NCBI GenBank assembly: GCA_036337765.1
Contig: JAYZDP010000198.1
Coordinates: forward strand, 1 to 12,776
DNA: 12,776 bases
Direction of reading: 5' to 3'
DNA from: JAYZDP01 sp036337765
GTDB taxonomy: Bacteria > Acidobacteriota > Thermoanaerobaculia > Multivoradales > Multivoraceae
Shown: positions 1 to 7,237 of the stretch, piece by piece
Position numbering within the stretch: position 1 is the first letter of the stretch
Layout: every line of letters begins with the position of its first letter
Made by a program: the position numbers and the translations under genes
Notes under the pieces: model-generated
Told to the model about the DNA's origin: nothing
Seen by the model: the letters and a program-made list of their open reading frames with translations, nothing else
Database searches by the model: none

Positions 1-1
1 G

Positions 2-754
2 AAGCTCGAGGAGATCTTCCGCCAGGCGACCGAGTCGACCATCATCACCAACGCACACCGGGTCAACAACGGCGAAATGCCGCAGCTCGAGCCCCCGACC
101 GGCGCACCGGGCGACTTCTTCTTCGTCGAGGCGCAGGGCCCCGAGGATGCCGTCGACAAGCTCACCCGCATGGTTCGCGATCGCATTCCGCGGCGCTTCG
201 GGCTCGATCCGCGCCACGACATCCAGGTTCTGTGCCCGATGAACCGTGGCCCGCTGGGTGCCAAGACTCTGAACACCACTCTGCAGGAGGCTCTCAACCC
301 GCACACCCAGAGTCCCTCGGTCGAGCGCTTCGGGGAATCGTTCCGCGTCGGCGACAAAGTGATGCAGACGGAGAACGACTACGAAAAGGACGTCTTCAAC
401 GGCGACCTGGGGTTCATCGAGGCGATCGATACCGACGAGGAGGAGGTGACCATCCGCTTCGACAGTCGGCGCATCGCCTACGCCCTCGGCGAGCTCGACC
501 GCATCAGCCTCGCCTACGCGATCACGATCCACAAGTCGCAAGGCTCCGAGTACCCGGCGGTCGTGATGCCGATCTCGACTCAGCACTATCCGATGCTGCA
601 GCGCCGGTTGCTGTATACGGGCATCACCCGTGGTCAACGACTGGTCGTGCTTCTGGGCGAGCGGCGGGCGCTAGGAATCGCCGTGCGTGGACACAAGAGC
701 CTGCACCGCTGGACCAAGCTCCGCGAGCGTCTCGCACCGAACGGCAACTCTTAG
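2..754 (+). CDS. recD2: RecD2-type SF1B DNA helicase, C-terminal part
   Basis: The open frame enters from the left edge and covers the last 250 residues of an ATP-dependent 5'-3' DNA helicase of the RecD2 (YrrC/RecD-like) family, usually 700-800 residues long and acting in DNA repair outside RecBCD. The ATG at 77 is internal, because the frame upstream already reads as RecD2 (ITNAHRVNNGEMP, the region linking helicase domains 1A and 2A). Visible motifs are VLCPMNRGPLGAKTLN, FRVGDKVMQTENDY with VFNGDLGFI (the SH3-like insert), LAYAITIHKSQGSEYP (UvrD_C_2, motif V) and RRLLYTGITRG (motif VI, with the arginine finger). Walker A and the N-terminal HhH region lie outside the window. Ends at TAG 752-754. 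A RecD-type subunit of RecBCD is less likely, as the motif spacing fits RecD2 and no recB or recC is seen. Confidence 0.93.
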   Translation, partial: KLEEIFRQATESTIITNAHRVNNGEMPQLEPPTGAPGDFFFVEAQGPEDAVDKLTRMVRDRIPRRFGLDPRHDIQVLCPMNRGPLGAKTLNTTLQEALNPHTQSPSVERFGESFRVGDKVMQTENDYEKDVFNGDLGFIEAIDTDEEEVTIRFDSRRIAYALGELDRISLAYAITIHKSQGSEYPAVVMPISTQHYPMLQRRLLYTGITRGQRLVVLLGERRALGIAVRGHKSLHRWTKLRERLAPNGNS

Positions 755-791
755 CACGCCGCGCCGTAAGGCGAGAAGTACCAAGGTGAAC

Positions 792-1055
792 ATGCATCCG
801 AATCGCGAGAGACTTCTGCTCGCCGCATTCCTGTCACTACTCGTCCTCACCGGCCCTGCGGCGGCGCCGACCTCAAGCTCCGCACATCGGGAGGCGGAAC
901 CCACGTTCTGTCGCGCGGACGCGCAGAGCAGCGTTAGCTCGAACGCCGTAGCGCGAGCTCGCAGACCCGATCACACAGCTCGGCGAACGGGACTCCGGCC
1001 GCCGCGCCGGACTGCGGCAACAGGCTCGTCGAGGTCACACCCGGCAGGGTATTGA
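792..1055 (+). CDS. Possible short exported or membrane-anchored protein, doubtful
   Basis: An 87-residue frame begins at ATG 792, 37 bp after recD2, behind a plausible ribosome site (AAGGTG, 784-789). Its first 25 residues look like a signal peptide or membrane anchor: basic start (MHPNRER), hydrophobic core (LLLAAFLSLLVLTG), then PAAA. The rest (Ser/Arg/Ala-rich, one Cys) matches no family I know. The last 122 bases run antisense over the 3' end of ddl, so much of the C-terminus has shadow-ORF composition, and a possible hairpin (907-927) lies within it. It could be a real small secreted protein, the remnant of a larger exported protein, or chance. The N-terminal part is the only portion with positive evidence. 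Confidence 0.3.
   Translation: MHPNRERLLLAAFLSLLVLTGPAAAPTSSSAHREAEPTFCRADAQSSVSSNAVARARRPDHTARRTGLRPPRRTAATGSSRSHPAGY
907..927. terminator. Hairpin between recD2 and ddl ends, weak terminator candidate
   Basis: Inverted arms TCTG-CGCG and CGCG-CAGA can form an 8-bp stem with one bulged T (911) and a 4-base loop (916-919). It lies 6 bp past the ddl stop codon and between two converging genes, the usual place for a bidirectional terminator. No T-run follows on either strand, so intrinsic termination would be weak. Confidence 0.25.
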
Positions 1056-1977
1056 CCTCCAGACACCACAGCTCGCCATGCCCATCGATCCTGAAATCGA
1101 CCCGCGACAGATCGCGCAGCTTGAGCGTGCGATGCGCGACCAACGCCAACTCGCGAGCCCGAGAGGCGAGGCTGTCGTCGATCGGCGCCGGGAAGACCTC
1201 TTCACACATCCCGGGCGTGTACTTGCACTCATAGTCGAAGACCTCGTTCTCGGGAAGGATCTCGCCGACCGCCAAAGGCTCGTCGCCGAGCACACCGATC
1301 GTGATCTCTCGTCCGTCCACGAACCGCTCAAGCAACACCTCACTGTCGTAGCGCAGCGCCAGCTCGACGGCAGCCTGGACATCCTGACGGCGGTACACGA
1401 TGGTGAGCCCGACTGTTGACCCGACGCGCGACGGCTTGACCACGAGCGGCAGGCCGAGACTGTCAATGGCGGCGCCATCAGCCGGCCACATCTCCCAATC
1501 CGGGGTCGCGACACCCGCCGCTCGCAGCAGTCGCTTCGAGACGTCCTTGTCCATCGCCAGGAAACTAGCGCCCGAGTCGCTACCGACGAACGCGATCCCC
1601 TCGGCCTCGAGAAGGGCCTGCACCAGCCCCCCCTCGCCTTGACGTCCATGCAGCACGAGAAAGACCAGATCGCTCGCCCTCACCTCCTCAAGCCGGACCG
1701 TGGCCACCAGATCCTCGGCCGCTGCGATTGATTCGAGCTCCTCCTCGTCAGGGGGCTCGAGGCCGACCGACGAGTCGAGGATCGTCGCCTCCTGCGCGGC
1801 GTCAAGCACCCCGTGATACGTGTCGATCACCACCACCGCATAGGCCTTGTGCCGCAGCGCGGCTGCGACCTCGCCGGCGCCGGCGAGCGCCACGTTGCGC
1901 TCCGGAGTCGATCCGCCGGTGATGAGAGCGATCGAGGTCACGCTGGGCTGGCGATTGTAGCCACTCACGGTTGGCAC
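934..1977 (-). CDS. ddl: D-alanine--D-alanine ligase
   Basis: Cytoplasmic ATP-grasp enzyme joining two D-alanines for the peptidoglycan stem peptide; 347 residues, slightly long for the family because of a ~14-residue N-terminal tail. Conserved elements: the GGSTPERNVAL loop (residues 21-31; E26 matches catalytic Glu15 of E. coli DdlB), LHGRQGEGG (109-117), KPSRVGSTVG (181-190; S187 matches Ser150), EVFDYECKY (245-253; K252 and Y253 match Lys215 and Tyr216), SRVDF (291-295) and the metal/ATP motif CLEVNTLPG (305-313). The tyrosine at 253, not phenylalanine, favours D-Ala-D-Ala over D-Ala-D-Lac. The start is GTG 1977-1975, with GGAG seven bases upstream; GTG at 1968 and 1941 are weaker alternatives. 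It stands alone, away from mur/fts genes, and its start is 32 bp from the divergent rbsK. Ends at TAA (934-936). Confidence 0.95.
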   Translation of the reverse strand: MPTVSGYNRQPSVTSIALITGGSTPERNVALAGAGEVAAALRHKAYAVVVIDTYHGVLDAAQEATILDSSVGLEPPDEEELESIAAAEDLVATVRLEEVRASDLVFLVLHGRQGEGGLVQALLEAEGIAFVGSDSGASFLAMDKDVSKRLLRAAGVATPDWEMWPADGAAIDSLGLPLVVKPSRVGSTVGLTIVYRRQDVQAAVELALRYDSEVLLERFVDGREITIGVLGDEPLAVGEILPENEVFDYECKYTPGMCEEVFPAPIDDSLASRARELALVAHRTLKLRDLSRVDFRIDGHGELWCLEVNTLPGVTSTSLLPQSGAAAGVPFAELCDRVCELALRRSS

Positions 1978-2009
1978 CGATAGACTCCAGCCGTAGCACC
2001 GAGTCCGAT

Positions 2010-2933
2010 ATGAGCGCTCCCCTCCTCGTCGTCGGCTCGGTCAACTACGACCTCATCTTTCGCAACGATCTCCTTCCGAGGGCTGGCGAGACGGTGGTGG
2101 GCGCGGAGTTCACCGAGTCGTGCGGCGGCAAGGGAGCCAACCAGGCGATCGCAGCCGCCCGCTTCGGCCGAGCCGCAGGAATCGAAGGGCTCGAAGTGAT
2201 CTTCTCCGGCGCGGTCGGCGACGATGCCTTTGGCGAGCGCCAGCTCGCCCAGCTGCGCGAGGATGGCGTCTCCTGCGAGCACGTCGTCGTCAGAGGCAAC
2301 GCCACCGGGCTATCGACGATCTGGGTCGACGATCACGGTGAGAACCGGATACTCAACGCACCAGGAGCGAATCTCTCGCTCACTCCCGAGACGGTGGCGA
2401 GCGTCCCCATCGAAGATTCCGCCCTGCTGCTGGTCCAAAACGAGATCCCCTCCGCCACGCTCGCCGCGGTGGTCGAGCGGGCCGCGGCCGCCGATGTGCC
2501 GGTGATCTGGGATCCAGCCCCGTTCGCCCCGGGCGCCGCTCTGCCCCTGCGCGCTGACCGATGCTGGCTCGTGACGCCCAACGAGACCGAGGCGGAGTCG
2601 CTGCTCGGTCGCGCCGTGTCCGACGCCAGCCGCTTCGAGGACGCCCGAGCCCTGCAGGCGATGGGGTTCGCAGGCGTTCTGCTGACCCGCGGGCGGCACG
2701 GAGTGGTGGTAGCACCAGCGGCAGGCGAGCCGTGGGAGGAGGCCGCACTCGCCGTAGAAGCCGTCGACAGCACCGCCGCGGGGGACGCCTTCTCGGGTGC
2801 GGCAGCCGCCTCACTAGTGGCGGGTCAGTCCCTGACTGACGCCGTGCGCAGCGCAGTGCGCTACGCCGGCGCGGCAGTGTGCCGAGCGGGGGCACAAACC
2901 AGCTTCCCGACCCGACTCGACAACGGCCTCTGA
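2010..2933 (+). CDS. rbsK: Ribokinase (PfkB family sugar kinase)
   Basis: ATP-dependent kinase converting D-ribose to ribose 5-phosphate, which feeds the pentose phosphate pathway and nucleotide (and riboflavin-precursor) synthesis. 307 residues, the normal length. It shows the PfkB N-terminal glycine motif (GGKGANQA, 39-46), NAPGAN (116-121), the LVQNEIP strand (141-147), VTPNETEA (188-195), LLTRGRHG (224-231) and the C-terminal signature VDSTAAGDAFSG (252-263) with anion hole and catalytic D259, then the ribokinase-like ending GAQTSFP. The ATG at 2010 is chosen because the protein begins properly there (LLVVGSVNYDL); an upstream in-frame TTG at 1971 would only add a non-conserved tail overlapping the ddl start. 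The ribosome site is weak. No ribose transporter or RbsR-type regulator is adjacent. Related PfkB sugar kinases cannot be fully excluded. Ends 5 bp from the convergent hemW. Confidence 0.93.
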   Translation: MSAPLLVVGSVNYDLIFRNDLLPRAGETVVGAEFTESCGGKGANQAIAAARFGRAAGIEGLEVIFSGAVGDDAFGERQLAQLREDGVSCEHVVVRGNATGLSTIWVDDHGENRILNAPGANLSLTPETVASVPIEDSALLLVQNEIPSATLAAVVERAAAADVPVIWDPAPFAPGAALPLRADRCWLVTPNETEAESLLGRAVSDASRFEDARALQAMGFAGVLLTRGRHGVVVAPAAGEPWEEAALAVEAVDSTAAGDAFSGAAAASLVAGQSLTDAVRSAVRYAGAAVCRAGAQTSFPTRLDNGL

Positions 2934-2938
2934 GCCGC

Positions 2939-4108
2939 TTACCCGTCGGAGTGCACTTCGGGGATCTCCACCGAGGCCGCGAGGCCGTCGGCCAGCGCCA
3001 GACCCCGACGCGTCAGTACCACCGACGACTCGACCACCTCTGCCAGCCCGACGCTCGACCACTGCGCGAAGCGCTCCCCATTCGAGACCCCGAGGTCGAC
3101 CCCATGCCGAGCGCGAAACGCTGCGAGGTCGAGTCCACCGGTGGTGCGCAGTGACAGGAGCAGTTCTTCGAGAGCCCTTTGGGTCGTGGTGAGCACCTCG
3201 CGATCGGCGACGGGCGATTGGCCGTCGCGCAGCCGATCGGCCCAGTCGGCCCAGTTGCGGATGTTCCACCAGCGCTCGCCGTCTCGATGAGAGTGCGCGG
3301 AGGGCCCAAGGCCCAGATAGGCGACTCCGCGCCAGTACTTCTGGTTGTGGCGGGACCTGCTTTCGGGGACCCTGGCGAAGTTGGAAACTTCGTAGGCGTC
3401 ATAGCCGTGTGCCGCAAGCGCCTCATGGACCGCTACGAAGGCCTCGGCCTGAGGAGTTTCGCCGAGCTCGACGAGCTCGCCGCTGGCGGCGCGACGGCCG
3501 AAGACCGTCGCTGGTTCGACGCTGAGTTGGTACGCCGAAACGTGGTGCGGTTCCAGCTGCGAGGCAATCTCGACATCAAACACCGAGGCGGACGGCTCCA
3601 AGCCGGCGTCGAGCGGGAAGCCGTACATGAGATCGACCGATACCCAGTCGAGCCCGGCCGACACGCAGTCCTCGACGGCACGTCGGGCCTGCGACGGCGA
3701 ATGTCCACGGCCGAGGAAGCGCAGCCTCGCGGCGTCGAAGGATTGCGCACCCAGGCTCACCCCCACGATCCCGAGATCCTGCCAGCTCGAGACCGCGGCG
3801 GCATCGATGTCCTCGGGATTGGCCTCGAGGAAGACGCGCGCGTCGCCGAGCCGAAACCTCCTCCGCAGTGCCGCCAGCATCTCCTCCAGCAGGCGCGGCT
3901 CGAGGCACGAGGGGGTACCCCCGCCGAAATAGACCGTGTCGAACGGCGCGTCCCAACCGCGAATCTGCTCCATCTCGGAGACCAGGCCGTCGACATAGGC
4001 GCGATGATTCTCGGGTCGATCGCGGGCGACGGCAAAGTCGCAGTAGGGGCAAATGGCCGAACAGAACGGTACGTGAACGTAGAGCCCCGGCCGATCGGCC
4101 GGCATCAC
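2939..4108 (-). CDS. hemW: HemW-type radical SAM heme chaperone
   Basis: Radical SAM protein of the HemN/HemW family, 389 residues. The cluster motif is C16-x3-C20-x2-C23 (FCSAICPYCDF), followed by phenylalanine where true coproporphyrinogen dehydrogenase HemN has a fourth cysteine. Together with HNQKYW (254-259), the HNxxYW signature linked to heme binding, this points to HemW, a chaperone inserting heme into respiratory proteins. Other marks: GGGTPS (62-67), SLGAQSF (118-124), YEVSNFA (239-245), GLGPSAHS (266-273), and a winged-helix-like C-terminus (TTQRALEELLLSLR onward). It is the last gene of a three-gene operon. GTG 4108-4106 overlaps the upstream stop as GTGA; the directly following ATG (4105) is equally possible. 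Older annotations often call such proteins oxygen-independent coproporphyrinogen III oxidase. Ends at TAA (2939-2941). Confidence 0.94.
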   Translation of the reverse strand: MMPADRPGLYVHVPFCSAICPYCDFAVARDRPENHRAYVDGLVSEMEQIRGWDAPFDTVYFGGGTPSCLEPRLLEEMLAALRRRFRLGDARVFLEANPEDIDAAAVSSWQDLGIVGVSLGAQSFDAARLRFLGRGHSPSQARRAVEDCVSAGLDWVSVDLMYGFPLDAGLEPSASVFDVEIASQLEPHHVSAYQLSVEPATVFGRRAASGELVELGETPQAEAFVAVHEALAAHGYDAYEVSNFARVPESRSRHNQKYWRGVAYLGLGPSAHSHRDGERWWNIRNWADWADRLRDGQSPVADREVLTTTQRALEELLLSLRTTGGLDLAAFRARHGVDLGVSNGERFAQWSSVGLAEVVESSVVLTRRGLALADGLAASVEIPEVHSDG

Positions 4109-5820
4109 GCGGCGGCGCCGACCCCGCCGCGATCCTGCTTCGGCGGCAGGAAAATCTGCAGGAGCGCCGCGACCAGCACGGTGAGCACACAGCCGACGAG
4201 GTTGTACCAGAGAAACGAGATCTCGGTGAAGAAGTAGCAGGCGATGACGGCGACCTCGGCGATCAGCGCACCCATGAAAACGGCGGTCCCTGAGATCCGT
4301 TTCGAGTAGAAGGCGACAAGGAAGATCCCCAACACGGTGCCGTAAAAGATCGAGCCGACGATGTTCACCGCCACCACGATGGTGCCGAGCCGGCTGAGGA
4401 ACTGCCCGAAGAAAATGGCATAGATCCCCCAGATGACGGTCGACAGCTTGGCCACCAGCAGATAGTGCTTGTCGCTCGCCTCGGGCTTGATCGCCCGCTT
4501 GTAAATGTCGACCACCGTCGTCGAGGCCAGCGCATTGAGCTCGGAGGCCGCCGATGACATCGACGCGAACATGATCGCTGCCAGGATCAAGCCCACCAGG
4601 CCGGTGGGCAGAAAGTCCATCACCCAGCCCAGAAAGACGTAGTTCGCGTCGTTGGTGTCCATGCCGGGGTCGATGCGCTGCATCAGCTCGATTCCCTCAT
4701 CGCGCGTCGAGAGCATCTGCTCCTCCGCTGCGCGCACCCGCTCGCGAGCCGCGCCCCGCGCCCCGTCGTCACCAGCCTCGATCGCCTGCAGCAGTACTTC
4801 CACCTCGCCGCGCTTGTTCTCGAAGTCAAGGGCATAGCGCCGCTCGACATCTGCAAACTCGGCGGCATCGGGGCCGGACCGCACCGCTTGCGTGGGCACC
4901 TGGTTGAAGAATATCGGGGGCTCGACGAACTGGTAGAAAACCAGCACCATGGCACCGAGAAACAGGATGAAGAACTGCATCGGGATCTTGACGAGGCCAT
5001 TGAAGAGCAGACCCAACCGGCTCTCTCGAATCGAGCGCGCGTTCAGAACCCGTTGCACCTGCGACTGGTCGGTGCCGAAGTAGGCCATCTGCAGGAAAAA
5101 GCCGCCGATCAGTCCGGACCAGATCGTGTAGCGCTCCGTGAGGTCGAAGCTGAAATTGACCGCCTCGAGCCGGCCGAGGCTGCCTGCAAGGCGGGTCGCG
5201 TCGAGTAGCGACACGTGCTCCGGCATCTGGCGCACCACCAGCACGAACGAGATCGTGATGCCGAACAGGATGATGATCATCTGGTGAAACTGGGTCCAGC
5301 TCACCGCCCGGCTACCGCCGAAGGTGGTGTAGATGATCACCAGGACGCCGACCGCGATGTTGGTCACGAGGATGTCGAGACCGAGAATCGTCGAGATCAC
5401 GAGTGCCGGCGTGAAGATCGTCAGGCCCGCCGCGAGTGCGCGCTGGATGAGAAAGAGAAAGACCGCCAGGGCGCGGGTCTTCAGGTCCAGGCGCTCCTCG
5501 AGGAACTCGTAGGCGGTGTAGACATTGAGCCGGCGATAGAGCGGGATCGCTGTCACGGACAGAACGACGACCGCCAGGGGTAAGCCGAAGTAGAACTGGA
5601 CCCAGGCCACGCCCTCGGCGTAAGCCTGACCCGGCATGGTCAGAAAGGTCGCGGCGCTGGCCTGCGTCGCCATCACAGACAGCGCTACCGCGTACCACGG
5701 CAGGCTGCGGTTCGACAGCAGGTAGCCCTCGATGTCGCGATCGCCGCGGCCCTTCCACACTCCGTAGACGACGATCCCGACGGTCGCCAGAATCAGCACT
5801 GACCAGTCGAGCGGCCTCAC
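4105..5820 (-). CDS. Solute:sodium symporter (SSS family)
   Basis: 571-residue inner-membrane transporter of the SSS (SLC5-like, LeuT-fold) family, coupling Na+ entry to solute uptake; the substrate cannot be read from sequence. About 13 hydrophobic segments are visible. Family marks are the unwound TM1 region (ALSVMATQASAATFLTMPG, 46-64), GGSRAVSWTQFHQ (168-180), YFGTDQSQVQRVLNA (247-261) and the TM8 stretch MSSAASELNALASTTVVDIY (421-440), whose Ser/Thr residues usually line the Na2 site. Odd feature: between the helix ending near 300 and TM8 (from ~395) lies a charged, helix-prone insert of about 90 residues, which by family topology is periplasmic. Start GTG 5820-5818 has GGAG eight bases upstream and overlaps the stop of the preceding tiny gene as GTGA. 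Its own stop overlaps the hemW start, so the three genes are probably co-transcribed. Confidence 0.94.
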   Translation of the reverse strand: MRPLDWSVLILATVGIVVYGVWKGRGDRDIEGYLLSNRSLPWYAVALSVMATQASAATFLTMPGQAYAEGVAWVQFYFGLPLAVVVLSVTAIPLYRRLNVYTAYEFLEERLDLKTRALAVFLFLIQRALAAGLTIFTPALVISTILGLDILVTNIAVGVLVIIYTTFGGSRAVSWTQFHQMIIILFGITISFVLVVRQMPEHVSLLDATRLAGSLGRLEAVNFSFDLTERYTIWSGLIGGFFLQMAYFGTDQSQVQRVLNARSIRESRLGLLFNGLVKIPMQFFILFLGAMVLVFYQFVEPPIFFNQVPTQAVRSGPDAAEFADVERRYALDFENKRGEVEVLLQAIEAGDDGARGAARERVRAAEEQMLSTRDEGIELMQRIDPGMDTNDANYVFLGWVMDFLPTGLVGLILAAIMFASMSSAASELNALASTTVVDIYKRAIKPEASDKHYLLVAKLSTVIWGIYAIFFGQFLSRLGTIVVAVNIVGSIFYGTVLGIFLVAFYSKRISGTAVFMGALIAEVAVIACYFFTEISFLWYNLVGCVLTVLVAALLQIFLPPKQDRGGVGAAA

Positions 5821-5960
5821 GAAAAGGTCTCCGTGAACCAGATCAGGAGCGCGATGACGACCCCCAGGCTGCCGATCACCACAGCATAGATCCGCCCCCA
5901 GCTACCGAGCGGAGGTGGCTCCTCGTCGACCTCGGGGGTGGGTTCTGGATGCTCGTTCAC
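5817..5960 (-). CDS. 47-residue single-helix membrane protein coupled to SSS symporter
   Basis: Short frame starting at GTG 5960-5958 and ending at TGA 5819-5817, overlapping the symporter start by four bases (GTGA). The product has an acidic, proline-rich N-terminus (MNEHPEPTPEVDEEPPPLGS), then an aromatic/basic boundary (WGRIY, 21-25), one hydrophobic helix (AVVIGSLGVVIALLIWF, 26-42) and a short tail. The layout 'LGSW..IY..V.....L.I.L......F' recalls very small proteins I have seen upstream of SSS transporters in other high-GC bacteria. Known small SSS partners (DUF485/YjcH, DUF4212, DUF997/YhdT) have two or more helices, so this is a different, smaller type. I infer a symporter accessory subunit or stability factor. 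The ribosome site is weak. Coupling and composition make the gene credible despite its size. Confidence 0.72.
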   Translation of the reverse strand: MNEHPEPTPEVDEEPPPLGSWGRIYAVVIGSLGVVIALLIWFTETFS

Positions 5961-6000
5961 GGCGTGCTCGCGGCAGGCTCGACCGGGCCTCAGGGCCGAC

Positions 6001-6030
6001 TTGGAGGACGGGGCGGAGTGTATACTCTGC
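6001..6030 (+). promoter_or_regulatory. Putative promoter and operator-like palindrome before acyl-CoA dehydrogenase
   Basis: TATACT at 6021-6026 matches a sigma-70 -10 box in five of six bases. Only a poor -35 is present (TTGGAG 6001-6006, spacing 14). Transcription from here would leave a leader of about 30 bases carrying the strong AGGAGG. The bases 6013-6030 form an 18-bp imperfect palindrome (seven of nine pairs) centred on this -10, as expected for a repressor operator, possibly of a fatty-acid regulator. No assignment to a regulator is possible. Confidence 0.33.
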
Positions 6031-6061
6031 GGCCCTCTCTACCCCCTCCAGGAGGCTGTCC

Positions 6062-7237
6062 ATGGTCGTTTCCGAAGCCGCTGCCAGCGAAACCGAAGTC
6101 CCCGCCCTGACCGCGCTCGGCGAGGACGAGAAGATCTTCGCCGAGGCGGTTCGCGACTTCGCGCGCGGCGAGATCGGCCCGCACGTCCTGGAGATGGACG
6201 AGTCGGCGCACATCCTCCCGGAGATCACCAAGCAGTGCTTCGAGCTCGGCCTGATGGGCATCGAGATACCGGAGCAGTACGGCGGCTCCGGCGGCTCGTT
6301 CTTCATGGCTTGCCTCGCCATCGAGGAACTGGCCCGCGTCGACCCATCGCTGTGCGTCATGGTCGACGTGCAGAACACGCTGGTCAACAACGTCTTCCTG
6401 CGGTGGGCCTCGGAGGCCCAGAAGCAGACGTTCCTGACACGGCTGGCGACCAACACGGTCGGCGCCTACGCGCTCAGCGAGGCGGGCTCGGGCTCCGATG
6501 CCTTCGCGCTGCGCACCACGGCCACAGACGGCGGTAACCACTGGCTACTCGACGGCCGCAAGCTCTGGATCTCGAACGGCAACGAGGCCGACATCTTCAT
6601 CGTCTTCGCCACCGTCGATGCGAGCCTGGGCTATCGCGGCATCACCGCCTTCGTGGTGGAGCGCGACTTCGAGGGCTTCGAGGTGGGGCGTAAAGAGGAC
6701 AAGCTCGGCCTGCGGGCCTCGTCGACCAATGAACTGATCCTCGAGGACTGCCAGGTGCCAAAGGACAACGTGCTCGGAGAGATCGGTAAGGGGTACAAGA
6801 TCGCCATCGAGACTCTCAACGAAGGACGCATCGGTATCGGCTCGCAATCGGTGGGGATGGCGCAGGGAGCGCTCGACGCCGCGCTCGCCTACACCCAGCA
6901 GCGCGAGCAGTTCGGACAAGCCGTCAGCGAGTTCCAGGGCGTTCAGTTCCAACTGGCCGAAGCGGCCACCAAGCTCGAGGCGGCCCGACTCATGGTCTAC
7001 AACGCCGCGCGCCTTCGCGAGTCGGGGAGGCCCTTCGCCAAGGAGGCGGCGATGGCGAAGCTCTTCGCTACCGTGACGGCAGAGCAGGTCGCCTCGCAGG
7101 CAATCGATCTCTTCGGCGGTAACGGGGTCGTCAAGGACTACCCGGTCGAGAAATTCTACCGCGACGCGCGTGTGGTGCAGATCTACGAAGGCACGTCCAA
7201 CATGCAGCGCCAGACAATCGCCAAGCTCTTGCTTTGA
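6062..7237 (+). CDS. Acyl-CoA dehydrogenase, short/branched-chain type
   Basis: FAD flavoenzyme making the trans-2-enoyl-CoA in fatty-acid or branched-chain amino-acid breakdown and passing electrons to electron-transfer flavoprotein. 391 residues, the normal length. Domains in order: N-terminal helical (about 20-130), middle beta domain with YALSEAGSGSDAFAL (136-150) and LWISNGNEAD (168-177), and C-terminal helical domain with REQFG (281-285), LFGGNGVVKDYPVEKFYRDA (350-369) and QIYEGTSNMQRQTIA (373-387). E376 is in the catalytic-base position of SCAD/MCAD; isovaleryl- and long-chain types place theirs elsewhere. The best resemblance is to ACADS/ACADSB. The start is ATG 6062, with a perfect AGGAGG six bases upstream; the frame extends further up without coding character. 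Followed by a membrane protease with a 4-base overlap. The exact acyl substrate cannot be stated. Confidence 0.96.
   Translation: MVVSEAAASETEVPALTALGEDEKIFAEAVRDFARGEIGPHVLEMDESAHILPEITKQCFELGLMGIEIPEQYGGSGGSFFMACLAIEELARVDPSLCVMVDVQNTLVNNVFLRWASEAQKQTFLTRLATNTVGAYALSEAGSGSDAFALRTTATDGGNHWLLDGRKLWISNGNEADIFIVFATVDASLGYRGITAFVVERDFEGFEVGRKEDKLGLRASSTNELILEDCQVPKDNVLGEIGKGYKIAIETLNEGRIGIGSQSVGMAQGALDAALAYTQQREQFGQAVSEFQGVQFQLAEAATKLEAARLMVYNAARLRESGRPFAKEAAMAKLFATVTAEQVASQAIDLFGGNGVVKDYPVEKFYRDARVVQIYEGTSNMQRQTIAKLLL

Noticed and set aside
760..775. CGCC-GTAA-GGCG hairpin just after recD2 as a terminator
   Set aside because: Only a four-base stem with no T-run; not distinguishable from chance.
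3179..4237. 352-residue plus-strand open frame opposite hemW
   Set aside because: It lies fully antisense to a gene with clear radical-SAM motifs. Its translation has low-complexity Arg/Gly/Ala composition without any family motif, as expected of shadow frames in GC-rich DNA.
5902..6456. 184-residue minus-strand frame over the acyl-CoA dehydrogenase 5' end
   Set aside because: Antisense shadow of a strongly conserved gene. The real minus-strand gene here is the 47-residue frame at 5817-5960, in another frame.
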